Part shown: positions 7,344 to 15,491 of the stretch, piece after piece
How the letters are laid out: every line of letters starts with the position of its first letter
How positions within the stretch are numbered: the first letter of the stretch is position 1
Assembly: GCA_910575435.1 (NCBI GenBank)
Contig: CAJTGI010000007.1
Span: 62,001 to 126,000 of the forward strand
DNA length: 64,000 bases
Origin: Clostridiaceae bacterium
GTDB lineage: Bacteria > Bacillota > Clostridia > Lachnospirales > Lachnospiraceae
Reading direction: 5' to 3'
Translations under genes and position numbers: made by a program
The notes under the pieces: generated by a model
Database searches by the model: none
What the model was told of the DNA's origin: nothing
Seen by the model: only the letters and a program-made list of their open reading frames with translations

Positions 7344-8819
7344 TTAAATGATGATGCACACCATGCCGCCGTTGCTGTCATTGATGACCTTCTGCAGCGT
7401 CTCCTGCAATTTGATCTGGCTCTCATCGGTCAGGCGGCCCACCTTGGAGTCCATCCCCTCCTCCACCAGCTGCTTCACCGTCTTGCCGAAAATATTGGTA
7501 TCCCAGATGGATTCCTGTTTGTCGGTATTCTGCCCGGAGATGTACTGGATCAGATCCTCTGCCTGCTCCTTGGTGCCAACGATGGGGGCAATCTCGGTCT
7601 CGATATTTGCCTGGATCAGATGCACGGAAGGACTGACGGCGCGGATTTTCACCCCGAATTTATTGCCGTGGTGAATCAGTTCCGGATCGTCAATGACAAT
7701 ATCCTGCACATCCGGTGTAATCACGCCATACCCCTTTCGGTGGACGTCATTCCAGGCATTGCCAATCTTTCCGATTTCCTCCTTCTTCTCCGTATACTCC
7801 TTCAGGAGATGGATCAGCTGGTACTCCCCGGCAATCTCCGTGCCCACCAGCTCGCTGAGTATCTGGTAGTACCTGCTGTCGTCAAAGAGGGTGTCAATAT
7901 GTACCATGCCATTTTCCATGCCGATGCGCTCCAGCTTGAACTCCCGGATCATCTCGCTCTCCGTTGCGAAATTTTCCGGAACCACATCCCGGATCCTGGA
8001 AATCTTTTCAAGAATTCCCCTGGCCTTCTCAATCAGTTCCAGCTTCAGCCAGTGGTCCCCTGGAAGCATCTCCACCCACTTGGGCAGCTGGAAGGCAATC
8101 TGCTTCACCGGGAAGGCAGAGAGCATCTGCTCCATCATTTCCTGCACATCCTCGCTGCGCAGCTGGTTGGCATTCACCGGCATCACGGACACGCCATATT
8201 TTTCCGAGAGATCCCTGGCAAGATTCTGCGCCTCCTCGCTGTATGGCTTGGAGGAATTGAGCAGCACCACGAAAGGCTTTCCAATAGACTGGAGTTCCCG
8301 GATGGTTCTAGCCTCCGCCTCCTCGTAGGAAGGTCTGGCAATCTCCCCGAAGGAACCGTCCGTCGTCACCACGATGCCGATGGTGGAATGGTCGTGAATC
8401 ACCTTTCTCGTGCCCAGTTCCGCCGCCTGGGCAAAGGGCATCTTCTCCTTGGACCAGGGCGTCATCACCATCCGCTCCTCATTCTCCTCCAAAAGCCCCG
8501 CCGCATCCTTCACGATGTAGCCCACGCAATCGATCAGCCGAACCTTCACCGGATTGTCCCCAAAAAGATTGACAGACACCGCCTCCTTTGGGATGAATTT
8601 CGGCTCCGTGGTCATAATCGTCTTGCCGTCCGCAGACTGGGGAAGTTCATCCACCGCCCTCTCCTTATCGTTCTCATCCTGGATGCCCGGAAGCACCATC
8701 AACTCCATAAACCGCTTGATAAATGTAGATTTTCCCGTCCGCACCGGCCCGCAGACTCCCAGATAGAATTCACCCTTCGTACGCTGTGCCAAATCCTGAT
8801 ATACTTGAAAACCAGCCAT
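7344..8819 (-). CDS. spoIVA: stage IV sporulation protein A (spore coat morphogenetic ATPase)
   Basis: SpoIVA forms the ATP-driven basement layer on the forespore outer membrane on which the spore coat assembles. The 491-residue product is full length. It has the N-terminal GTPase-like fold with Walker A GPVRTGKST at residues 24-32, the switch-like TTEPKF and DCVGY segments, and the conserved Cys-containing C-terminal tail ending GGMVCIII that targets the protein to the outer forespore membrane. The stop codon lies inside the left target duplication of the adjacent hairpin element. The leader carries a GCAGAAATGAGG ribosome binding module shared with other genes, and a SigE-like promoter can be proposed at 8974-9002. 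Confidence 0.96.
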   Translation of the reverse strand: MAGFQVYQDLAQRTKGEFYLGVCGPVRTGKSTFIKRFMELMVLPGIQDENDKERAVDELPQSADGKTIMTTEPKFIPKEAVSVNLFGDNPVKVRLIDCVGYIVKDAAGLLEENEERMVMTPWSKEKMPFAQAAELGTRKVIHDHSTIGIVVTTDGSFGEIARPSYEEAEARTIRELQSIGKPFVVLLNSSKPYSEEAQNLARDLSEKYGVSVMPVNANQLRSEDVQEMMEQMLSAFPVKQIAFQLPKWVEMLPGDHWLKLELIEKARGILEKISRIRDVVPENFATESEMIREFKLERIGMENGMVHIDTLFDDSRYYQILSELVGTEIAGEYQLIHLLKEYTEKKEEIGKIGNAWNDVHRKGYGVITPDVQDIVIDDPELIHHGNKFGVKIRAVSPSVHLIQANIETEIAPIVGTKEQAEDLIQYISGQNTDKQESIWDTNIFGKTVKQLVEEGMDSKVGRLTDESQIKLQETLQKVINDSNGGMVCIII

Positions 8820-8820
8820 T

Positions 8821-8886
8821 TCCTTACCTCATTTCTGCGCCGCCATCTTCCCATCCCGCAAAGGTTATGCCGCAGCGCAGACACAT
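8821..8886 (-). repeat. ribosome-binding-site-bearing leader module, spoIVA copy
   Basis: The segment contains TGTCTGCGCTGC and ends in GCAGAAATGAGG (8827-8838), the Shine-Dalgarno sequence of spoIVA. Related modules precede groEL (17817-17888), cheB (33148-33222) and flgE (48749-48849); the 12-mer alone also precedes fliQ (40908-40919). Confidence 0.5.
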
Positions 8887-8973
8887 CCCCGCCTCCTGCC
8901 ATCCCCAGTGGAACGCTCTGCTTCCACTGCCGGCTTTCGGAATACTTTCAGGATATCAATCCAATCCTATCTA

Positions 8974-9002
8974 ACACTATGCCAATGAGAAAGAAAATAT
9001 GT
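8974..9002 (-). promoter_or_regulatory. candidate SigE-type promoter of spoIVA
   Basis: On the minus strand ACATATT (8996-9002) and CATAGTGT (8974-8981) are 14 bp apart, resembling the mother-cell SigE pattern of an ATA-containing -35 and a CATA-starting -10. spoIVA is SigE-dependent in Bacillus. The match is partial. Confidence 0.35.
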
Positions 9003-9028
9003 CTGCTACAGGGAAGATATATGAGAGG

Positions 9029-9074
9029 GCATGCAAAAAGGGAATGCATCGCCATCCTGCATTCCCTTTCATGC
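9029..9074 (-). terminator. rho-independent terminator of the DUF4190 gene
   Basis: A 17 bp stem (GCATGAAAGGGAATGCA with its complement) runs directly into TTTTT on the minus strand, 22 nt beyond the stop at 9097. Confidence 0.85.
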
Positions 9075-9096
9075 TATTAAACTATTCAGCTCTCAA

Positions 9097-9675
9097 CTAG
9101 TAGAAATCGCCATTTGAATCAAGATTCCTGAAAATGTTTTCCATTCCCCCTTGGCTATTGATGTAATCCATCATGCTATTGTTGGCAACAAGCATAGAAA
9201 CCATCAGTATCAGCCCGATGGCCGCACAGATCACGCCGGCAATGGCCATGCCCTTTCCCGGCCTCTTCTGCACCAGTACCATAATCGAAAAAATCAAGCC
9301 CAGCACTCCGGTCACGCCCCCCACGAAAGGAGAGCAGCAGCACACGATGGAGACGATGCCCAGCACCATGCCCGCAATGGCATATCCCATGGGATCTTTC
9401 TGCTGGGGCATATATCCCTGCCCCATATATGGCTGGCCATTCATCTGCCCGCCAAATTGTCCGGGATTCTGATATCCCCCGCTCTGCTGGCCGCCAAACT
9501 GACCCGAAGCCTGATATCCTCCATTCTGCTGGCCGCCAAACTGGCCGGAAGTCTGATATCCCCCGCTCTGCTGGCCATCATACTGGCCGGAAGCCGCCCC
9601 CTGGCTATCCGGCGCCTGGGTATAGCCGCCATCTTCCGGCGCAAACTCCTGTGAATGATTTTCATTCTGATCCAT
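9097..9675 (-). CDS. DUF4190-type membrane protein with Gly/Gln-rich repeats
   Basis: A 192-residue protein. The N-terminal half is a low-complexity cytoplasmic or surface-exposed tract in which GGQQ(S/N)GGYQ and SGQFGGQQ units repeat about four times. The C-terminal half has two strongly hydrophobic segments (AIAGMVLGIVSIVCCCSPFVGGVTG and MAIAGVICAAIGLILMVSMLV) separated by a short basic loop (QKRPGKG), the arrangement of DUF4190 proteins. Function is unknown. ATG 9675 follows AAAGGA at a good distance; the longer reading to 9723 lacks one. The next gene downstream in the cluster, at 9860, encodes a DUF2752 protein, a common partner of such small membrane proteins. Confidence 0.75.
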   Translation of the reverse strand: MDQNENHSQEFAPEDGGYTQAPDSQGAASGQYDGQQSGGYQTSGQFGGQQNGGYQASGQFGGQQSGGYQNPGQFGGQMNGQPYMGQGYMPQQKDPMGYAIAGMVLGIVSIVCCCSPFVGGVTGVLGLIFSIMVLVQKRPGKGMAIAGVICAAIGLILMVSMLVANNSMMDYINSQGGMENIFRNLDSNGDFY

Positions 9676-9767
9676 ATTCCATTCATTCCTTTCTAAATGA
9701 TTAAGATGAACTTGGGATGTCAAAGCACTATTTCAGATCCTCTGACACCTCCATCTTCCACAATCCA

Positions 9768-9844
9768 TAGAGAGGAAAAGCACGGTCTCTTACAAGCAAG
9801 CTTGACGAAACAGTACATTTTCTCTTTTAACTGTGAATAGTAAC
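9768..9844 (-). repeat. GTTACTATTCAC-ended terminator repeat, copy 1
   Basis: Read on the minus strand it begins with GTTACTATTCACAG at 9844, 15 nt after the DUF2752 stop codon, and continues through a hairpin (ACTGTTTC with GAGACCGT, 9782-9814) into GCTTTTCCTCTC. It is clearly related to 25066-25144, and differences in the stem keep pairing through G-U pairs. It can serve as the terminator of the DUF2752 gene. Confidence 0.65.
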
Positions 9845-9859
9845 ATCAGTATAGCATAT

Positions 9860-10330
9860 TCAGGGCATCCATTGCAAATGAAATCCCAAAAGCAAGACAT
9901 TTTTCGCCAAAAATTGCCCAAGGATGAGGGCAATCCCACCATATACATAGCCTATGCGCCACCTCATAAAAGGCAGTCTCCCCCCGGAGCAAACCGCCGC
10001 CAATCCCCGAATCATAAATGCTCCATAGAGAATTGCCCCATAGAGCACGGCAGGATGGTACCAGGCGGATAGCAATACCCGCCCGCGGGCCATGGCAAAC
10101 AATGCCCTGGTCATGCCGCAGCCCGGGCAATAAATCCCCCCAGTCCTGTGAATCCAGCAATCCATCCCCAGATCGCTGACGCGTATGGGAACAGCATGCA
10201 CCAGCACGATTCCTACGGCGGCCAATGCCCCTGCAAGCACCCCCGCAAGCCAGATCCTGTATTCCAAGATATTTTTACCGACATTCATTCTACTTCTGTA
10301 GACTATTTTATCCTTCATAATCGCACTCAT
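9860..10330 (-). CDS. DUF2752 membrane protein
   Basis: A 156-residue small integral membrane protein with three or four hydrophobic helices. The family signature is clear: GGIYCPGCGMTRALFAMARG followed by a His-containing turn (AWYHPAVLYGA). DUF2752 proteins are widespread and uncharacterised; the CPGCGMTR motif suggests a metal or redox site but this is unproven. The start is uncertain because no good Shine-Dalgarno precedes ATG 10330; alternatives are 10318 and 10288. It follows apbE by about 100 bp. Confidence 0.8.
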   Translation of the reverse strand: MSAIMKDKIVYRSRMNVGKNILEYRIWLAGVLAGALAAVGIVLVHAVPIRVSDLGMDCWIHRTGGIYCPGCGMTRALFAMARGRVLLSAWYHPAVLYGAILYGAFMIRGLAAVCSGGRLPFMRWRIGYVYGGIALILGQFLAKNVLLLGFHLQWMP

Positions 10331-10434
10331 CTTCCATCAGTTACCCCCAAAAAACCTCGCATTTTACTATACTGCGAACAATCATCCCGCTCCGCCTGTT
10401 CACCATGTCAAATCCCATCCACTGCATCATTATT

Positions 10435-11583
10435 CTACTTCTGTAGAAAATCATCCCATCCCTGGGAGTGGTGCAGTGTTTCATCCCTCGTGATAAACAG
10501 CGCCTCCACCCCCTCCATGGAATCAATAAAGTCCATCCCCTTCTCCAGCCCTAAGGAAAAGCAAGTGGTGGACAGGCCGTCGCCGTCCACGGAACTCTCC
10601 GACAAAATCGTCACCCCCATCAGGTCATTGTCATAGGGATATCCCGTCTTGGGATTCAGGATATGGTGGTACAGCCTGCCCTCCCCGTCCTGAAAATACC
10701 TCTCGTAAATTCCCGAGGACACCACGGACAAATCCTCTGCCTGAATCGCCGCCACCGTCTCATTCCGATCGGCGAAGGGCTGCTGGATTCCGATGCGGAA
10801 GGAATCGCCCCCCGGCTTCTTTCCAATGCATAGAACATTCCCTCCCAGATTGATGATGCCGCTCTCCACGCCGTTTTCCACGAGATACTCCTTCAAGCCG
10901 TCCGCGATATATCCCTTGGCAATCCCGCCCAAATCTAGGGCCATGCCCGGCTCTTTAAAAACCACCGCGCCCTCTTCCAGAGAAATCTTCTCATAGGAAA
11001 CCTTTCCCACCGCATCCCGAATCCGCTCTCTCCCAGGCACCCCTTTCTTCTCCCCCTTGAAATCCCACAGGGACGATACCGGGGCAATGGTGATGTCAAA
11101 GGCTCCCTGGGAAACTCTTCCATAGTGCAGGCCCTTTTCCAGAATGTCATGGAGTTCCCGGGAAATCCCGCAGGCCAGGCTTCCATCCTCCCGGATTTGA
11201 AAATCCAGACGGTTCTTCTCCGAGCGGTTCTCCCGAATAGCCTCCTCCTCCCGAAACTGCTCATAGAGCCTCTCAATCTCATTCAACTGATACACTTCGC
11301 TATCCGGGCTGGTCCGGCTAAAAATCCTCTCATACTCGCCGCATTTGCTGATGCAGCCATCCAGGACCTCCTGGCTTCCCCCCTGAAACGCCGTAATGCT
11401 GTAGGTGGTGTCAAAGGCAAAGCCGCTCACCGTCCTCTCCCCCCGGGCATCCTTTCCGGCACAGCCCCACAGACTGCATGTCGCCAGGGCGCACAGCACC
11501 CACGCCGCCGCCATTTTCCCGACCATACCCCTAACACCATGAATAACAGCAAAAATCTTTGTATTCATCGTACTGGAACGCAT
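10435..11583 (-). CDS. apbE: FAD:protein FMN transferase, lipoprotein
   Basis: ApbE attaches FMN to threonine residues of exported or membrane flavoproteins such as Rnf and Nqr subunits. The 382-residue protein has a lipoprotein signal (MAAAWVLCALATCSLWGC, lipobox Cys about residue 33), the substrate-binding segment FDTTYSITAF and the conserved metal/FAD-site motif LDLGGIAKGYIAD. The C-terminal part has HHILNPKTGYPYDND. No Rnf or Nqr target lies nearby. I prefer ATG 11583 (AGAAGGA upstream); an ATG at 11625 overlaps the trmD stop and would add 14 residues. It occupies the position where rplS usually follows trmD. Confidence 0.92.
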   Translation of the reverse strand: MRSSTMNTKIFAVIHGVRGMVGKMAAAWVLCALATCSLWGCAGKDARGERTVSGFAFDTTYSITAFQGGSQEVLDGCISKCGEYERIFSRTSPDSEVYQLNEIERLYEQFREEEAIRENRSEKNRLDFQIREDGSLACGISRELHDILEKGLHYGRVSQGAFDITIAPVSSLWDFKGEKKGVPGRERIRDAVGKVSYEKISLEEGAVVFKEPGMALDLGGIAKGYIADGLKEYLVENGVESGIINLGGNVLCIGKKPGGDSFRIGIQQPFADRNETVAAIQAEDLSVVSSGIYERYFQDGEGRLYHHILNPKTGYPYDNDLMGVTILSESSVDGDGLSTTCFSLGLEKGMDFIDSMEGVEALFITRDETLHHSQGWDDFLQK

Positions 11584-11621
11584 TTCTCTCGTCCTTCTCC
11601 CATTCCTTCCCAAATCCATCT

Positions 11622-12464
11622 TCATCCCTCGCCGCCTTCCGCCCCCGTGCCTAAAGCCATCTCTCTCTCCTCCGGCGACAGGTCGGCCCGCTCCAGGAGG
11701 TCTGGGCGGTATTTGGCCGTGCGGAGGACGGACTGCTCCCGATACCACTGGGCCAGGAGCTTATGGTTCCCGGACAGCAATACCGGAGGGACATTCCTCC
11801 CCCGCCACTCCTCCGGCCGGGTATACTGGGGATATTCCAGAAGGGAATCAGAAAAAGACTCCGTCTGGGCAGAGATATCATTGTTCAGCACCCCGGGCAC
11901 CAGCCTGGAGATGGCATCCATCATCACCAGCGCCGGAAGTTCTCCCCCAGTCAGCACATAATCCCCGATGGACACGTAATCCGTCACAATCTCCTCCAGC
12001 ACCCTCTCGTCAATGCCCTCGTAATGCCCGCAGAGAAATACCAGATCCTCCTCTTCGGCCAATTCCCGGGCCATGCCCTGGTGAAAGGTCTCCCCCTGGG
12101 GGGAGAGATAGATGACCCGCAGAGACTTCTCCTTCCCATCACCGCCAGCCCGGCCCTCATCCGCAGAAAGGCACTGCCCTGCCTTTTCGGCTCTCCCTCT
12201 CAGAATCCCGTCCCTCACCGCCTGATAGCACAAATACACCGGCTCCGCCTGCATCACCATGCCAGCCCCGCCACCGTAGGGATAATCGTCCACCCTATTG
12301 TGCTTATTGTTGGCAAAATCCCTGATATCTACCGCATCCACATGGATCAGCCCCGCCCGGATCGCCCGCCCGGTAATGCTTACCTCCATGGCCTGGGTAA
12401 TCATCTCCGGGAACAAAGTCATCACATGAAAATTCATCCTATTCTCCATTCCGAAGCGTTTCAT
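11622..12464 (-). CDS. trmD: tRNA (guanine37-N1)-methyltransferase
   Basis: TrmD uses S-adenosylmethionine to methylate G37 next to the anticodon, preventing +1 frameshifting. About 280 residues. Motifs seen are MTLFPEMI at the N-terminus, [20 protein letters not shown] and [19 protein letters not shown] of the trefoil-knot SAM site. Its ATG at 12464 overlaps the rimM stop (ATGA) and is preceded by GGAGGAGGAAGG; a second in-frame ATG at 12437 would give the more usual N-terminus MNFHVMTLF. Part of the ffh-rpsP-khpA-rimM-trmD cluster. Confidence 0.95.
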   Translation of the reverse strand: MKRFGMENRMNFHVMTLFPEMITQAMEVSITGRAIRAGLIHVDAVDIRDFANNKHNRVDDYPYGGGAGMVMQAEPVYLCYQAVRDGILRGRAEKAGQCLSADEGRAGGDGKEKSLRVIYLSPQGETFHQGMARELAEEEDLVFLCGHYEGIDERVLEEIVTDYVSIGDYVLTGGELPALVMMDAISRLVPGVLNNDISAQTESFSDSLLEYPQYTRPEEWRGRNVPPVLLSGNHKLLAQWYREQSVLRTAKYRPDLLERADLSPEEREMALGTGAEGGEG

Positions 12465-12976
12465 CCTTCCTCCTCCAAGAGCCCCTTCATGATGTGCACC
12501 ACCACCCGATGTTCTTCCGGGCTGATTTCCTTCACGCAATCATCAATCACTGGCAGAAGTACTTCCCGCCCCTGATGTTCCACCACGTACACCAAGTTGG
12601 CCCCAGTCTCCATCACCTCTTTTAACGTACCGAAAAATGCCCCGTCCTCGGTGAGTACCTCCGCCCCGATAATATCTGCGATATAATACTCATCCTCCGC
12701 CAGGGGCACGGCATTTTCCCTGGTGACATACAGATCCTTCCCCTTATACTTTTCTATGTCATTGATATTGTCAATGCCCTTGAATTTCACAATCACCAAA
12801 TTCTTGAAAAAACGGACGCCCTGTATCTCCAAAGATATCATTTCCCTTCCCGCGTCCAGCAAGACCTCCTTTAAGGAGCGGTATCGCTGGGGATCGTCGG
12901 TAGTGGGAAACACCTTCACCTCTCCCTTAATTCCATGGGTATTGGCTATCACGCCTACCCGAAATAAATCTTCCAT
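12461..12976 (-). CDS. rimM: 16S rRNA processing protein
   Basis: RimM assists maturation of the 3' domain of 16S rRNA and binds ribosomal protein uS19. The 171-residue protein shows the N-terminal RimM barrel ([20 protein letters not shown]) and the C-terminal PRC barrel ([18 protein letters not shown] and [12 protein letters not shown]). ATG 12976 has GGTGAGGATG upstream; a longer in-frame reading to 13057 is unsupported. It overlaps trmD by 4 nt, a sign of translational coupling. Confidence 0.95.
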   Translation of the reverse strand: MEDLFRVGVIANTHGIKGEVKVFPTTDDPQRYRSLKEVLLDAGREMISLEIQGVRFFKNLVIVKFKGIDNINDIEKYKGKDLYVTRENAVPLAEDEYYIADIIGAEVLTEDGAFFGTLKEVMETGANLVYVVEHQGREVLLPVIDDCVKEISPEEHRVVVHIMKGLLEEEG

Positions 12977-13117
12977 GCCATCATCCTCACCATAACTGTG
13001 CAGCAGCCCCAACTCTGTTGGAGCAAAAAAAACGTCATCTATGCCTTCCAGAAACAATAAACGCCCATACCTTCCGGTACAGACGTTTTCTGAAATCTAG
13101 TGTGCTGTCTCGCAACA

Positions 13118-13348
13118 CTAATCTCCGATTTCCACAATAACTTTCTTGTCGGTCCTGGAAGCCGCCGCCTTTACCATAGCTCGAATCGCCTTGGCAATGC
13201 GCCCCTGCTTTCCAATCACCTTTCCCATATCATCCGGAGCAACTTTCAACTCTAAAATGATTTCACCCTCGTTCTCCGTCTCCGTCACAGAGACTTCCTC
13301 TGGGTGGTCAACAAGCGACTGGGCCAATACTTCAACTAACTCTTTCAT
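13118..13348 (-). CDS. khpA: KH-domain RNA-binding protein KhpA
   Basis: A 76-residue KH-domain protein that in Firmicutes partners KhpB in RNA binding and cell-wall control. The KH loop is seen as DDMGKVIGKQGRIAKAIRAM, with the GxxG variant GKQG. ATG 13348 has GGGAGGG 8 nt upstream, and the length then matches the family; the open frame extends upstream without a signal. It lies between rpsP and rimM, its standard location. Confidence 0.93.
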   Translation of the reverse strand: MKELVEVLAQSLVDHPEEVSVTETENEGEIILELKVAPDDMGKVIGKQGRIAKAIRAMVKAAASRTDKKVIVEIGD

Positions 13349-13455
13349 GCGCAAAACCCTCCCGCTTACTAGCCAGACATATCCGGAAAGACCAGGAAGC
13401 CAGCGGACAGGCCGCCAGCCCAGCATCTCCCATAAATCTGCACCGCTAGCGAATA

Positions 13456-13701
13456 CTACTTTGCAATGCCAGCCTCTTTCAACAGCTTGCCTACCGTTTC
13501 CGTCGGCTTCGCACCGTTTGCCAGCCATTTCTTTGCCTTCTCCTCGTCAAACTTGAAAGCGCTTGGCGACTGGTTCGGATCGTAAGTGCCGATCTCCTCG
13601 ATGAATCTACCATCCCTAGGTGCTCTAGCATCCGCTACAACGACTCTATAGAAAGGTGCCTTCTTCTTGCCCATTCTTCTCAGACGAATCTTTACTGCCA
13701 T
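13456..13701 (-). CDS. rpsP: 30S ribosomal protein bS16
   Basis: An 81-residue bS16, full length, beginning [19 protein letters not shown] and including the conserved [19 protein letters not shown]. It is a primary assembly protein of the 30S body. AAGGAGGTGA precedes the start. The leader upstream (13733-13804) folds into two adjacent hairpins with complementary loops, which may regulate this gene. Confidence 0.98.
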   Translation of the reverse strand: MAVKIRLRRMGKKKAPFYRVVVADARAPRDGRFIEEIGTYDPNQSPSAFKFDEEKAKKWLANGAKPTETVGKLLKEAGIAK

Positions 13702-13732
13702 CTCATTTCACCTCCTTGTCAGAATATCAATC

Positions 13733-13804
13733 TTGGGGTGTCAAAAGGTATTTTGCCCCCAACTGACGCTAGGGGCTGCCATCTGCTTTTGACCCTAGCG
13801 TCAG
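13733..13804 (-). promoter_or_regulatory. candidate kissing-loop RNA element in the rpsP leader
   Basis: Two hairpins abut. Hairpin A (13763-13804) has a perfect 12 bp stem CTGACGCTAGGG/CCCTAGCGTCAG and an 18 nt loop. Hairpin B (13733-13762) has a perfect 6 bp stem TTGGGG/CCCCAA and also an 18 nt loop. The loops contain TCAAAAG and CTTTTGA, perfectly complementary over 7 nt (8 if one stem pair opens). Hairpin B ends about 20 nt before the rpsP Shine-Dalgarno. The structure was found by eye and has not been folded computationally. Confidence 0.6.
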
Positions 13805-13895
13805 ATCAATTTATCTATAAGCGCATATGCGACTTATATTCATCATCCATGGGATACCTCCTCCAGAGGAGACTGCATCACCTATCAAACACAAG

Positions 13896-15248
13896 TTAGA
13901 ATCCAAAAGGCATCTTGGGCATGCCGCCGAAGCGCCTCTTCTTGCCCTTGCCGCCCATCATGCCGGACATCTGCTTCATCATCTTCCTGGACTGCTCATA
14001 CTGCTTCATCAACTTATTTACCTCGGAAATATCCACGCCAGCCCCCTTGGCAATGCGACGCTTCCTGGAGGGATTGATAATATCCGGATTGCCTCTCTCC
14101 TCCAGCGTCATGGAGTAAATCATAGCCTCCACATTCTTAAAAATACTGTCATCTATCTCCAAATCAGAGGGAAGCCCCACGCCGGGAAGCATGCTTAAAA
14201 TGCTCTGAATCCCGCCCATCTTCTTCATCTGGGCCATCTGATCCAGAAAGTCATTAAAGTCAAATTCCGCCTTGCGGAACTTCTTCTCCATCTCCCTGGC
14301 CTTGTCCTCGTCAATCTCTGCCTCCGCCTTCTCTATCAGCGTAAGCACATCCCCCATGCCCAGGATGCGGGATGCCATCCTGTCGGGATAAAACTGCTCC
14401 AAGTCAGAAAGCTTCTCCCCCATGCCCACATAGAGTATGGGACGGCCAGTCACTGCCTTGATGGACAATGCGGCACCGCCTCGGGTGTCACCGTCCAATT
14501 TGGTGAGAATCACGCCGTCAATGCCAATCTTCTCGTCAAAGGAGGCGGCCACATTCACTGCGTCCTGCCCGGTCATGGCATCTACCACCAGAATGCTCTG
14601 GTCCACCGCCACATTTCCCTTGATCTCCTGCAGTTCCTCCATCATATCCTCATCCACATGGAGACGGCCTGCGGTATCGAGAATCACCACATTATTCTTG
14701 TTCTTTGCCGCATGCTCCAGAGCGGCCTTGGCAATATCCACTGGCTTGTGGCTGGTTCCCATGGAGAACACTTCCACGCCCTGCTTCTCGCCATTGATCT
14801 GCAGCTGCTCCACCGCCGCCGGGCGATACACGTCGCAGGCAACCAGCAAAGGCTTCCTTCCCTTCGCCTTCAGCTTCCCGCCAATCTTCGCCGTCGTGGT
14901 GGTCTTACCCGCGCCCTGAAGGCCGCACATGAGAAGCACCGTAATCTCATTGGAAGATTTCAATGCAATCTCAGTCGTCTCGCTGCCCATGAGGTTTACC
15001 AACTCCTCATTCACCAGCTTGACCACCATCTGCCCCGGCGTCAGGCTGTTCAGCACATCCTGGCCGATAGCCCTCTCCTGGACGGTCTTGACAAAGCCCT
15101 TTACCACCTTGAAATTCACATCCGCCTCCAGAAGCGCCATCTTGACTTCCCGCAGCGCCGCCTTCACGTCTTCCTCTGTCAGCCTTCCCTTGCCCCGGAG
15201 ATTCTTAAACACATTCTGCAACTTCTCCGTCAAACTGTCAAATGCCAT
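13896..15248 (-). CDS. ffh: signal recognition particle protein Ffh
   Basis: The SRP54 GTPase that targets nascent membrane proteins to FtsY. It has 450 residues with the N-domain helical bundle, the G-domain P-loop (MCGLQGAGKTTTTAKIGG), DTAGRLHVDEDM and TKLDGDTRGGAALS, and a methionine-rich M-domain ending MSGMMGGKGKKRRFGGMPKMPFGF that binds SRP RNA. ATG 15248 has GGGGG upstream. The usual upstream partner ylxM is absent. A strong promoter lies at 15387-15415. Confidence 0.97.
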   Translation of the reverse strand: MAFDSLTEKLQNVFKNLRGKGRLTEEDVKAALREVKMALLEADVNFKVVKGFVKTVQERAIGQDVLNSLTPGQMVVKLVNEELVNLMGSETTEIALKSSNEITVLLMCGLQGAGKTTTTAKIGGKLKAKGRKPLLVACDVYRPAAVEQLQINGEKQGVEVFSMGTSHKPVDIAKAALEHAAKNKNNVVILDTAGRLHVDEDMMEELQEIKGNVAVDQSILVVDAMTGQDAVNVAASFDEKIGIDGVILTKLDGDTRGGAALSIKAVTGRPILYVGMGEKLSDLEQFYPDRMASRILGMGDVLTLIEKAEAEIDEDKAREMEKKFRKAEFDFNDFLDQMAQMKKMGGIQSILSMLPGVGLPSDLEIDDSIFKNVEAMIYSMTLEERGNPDIINPSRKRRIAKGAGVDISEVNKLMKQYEQSRKMMKQMSGMMGGKGKKRRFGGMPKMPFGF

Positions 15249-15386
15249 AAAAACCCCCATTCATATGCATCCTGCAAATTCAATCCACAGCCATTCCCGC
15301 CAAAGCAAATAACCATATGCAAACCTGCAAATATCAAATAACGCTGTATCAGAAGCAGAATATTCACCCCCCTGACACAGTACACA

Positions 15387-15415
15387 AGTATAATCCAAGA
15401 AAAGCACTTTGTCAA
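15387..15415 (-). promoter_or_regulatory. vegetative promoter of ffh embedded in a hairpin
   Basis: TTGACA (15410-15415) and TATACT (15387-15392) are 17 bp apart on the minus strand. The -35 hexamer is part of the proximal arm of the 15397-15443 hairpin. Confidence 0.7.
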
Positions 15416-15443
15416 GCATTTTTCTTGACAAAGTGCTTTTCTT
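15397..15443 (-). terminator. perfect 20 bp stem hairpin, probable terminator of the DUF6106-like gene
   Basis: Arms AAGAAAAGCACTTTGTCAAG and its exact complement flank a 7 nt loop. It lies 49 nt past the stop at 15492. On the minus strand the descending arm ends TTTTCTT. The same arm supplies the -35 region of ffh. Confidence 0.7.
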
Positions 15444-15491
15444 ATAATTAGCCTTCTAGTGGTAGGAACTGCCAAGCCGTAAATAGTCGCG

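Noticed and set aside
7317-9080. 587 aa open frame on the plus strand opposite spoIVA
   Set aside because: It is the antisense of a well-conserved gene, is His/Leu-rich, and lacks any domain or ribosome binding site.
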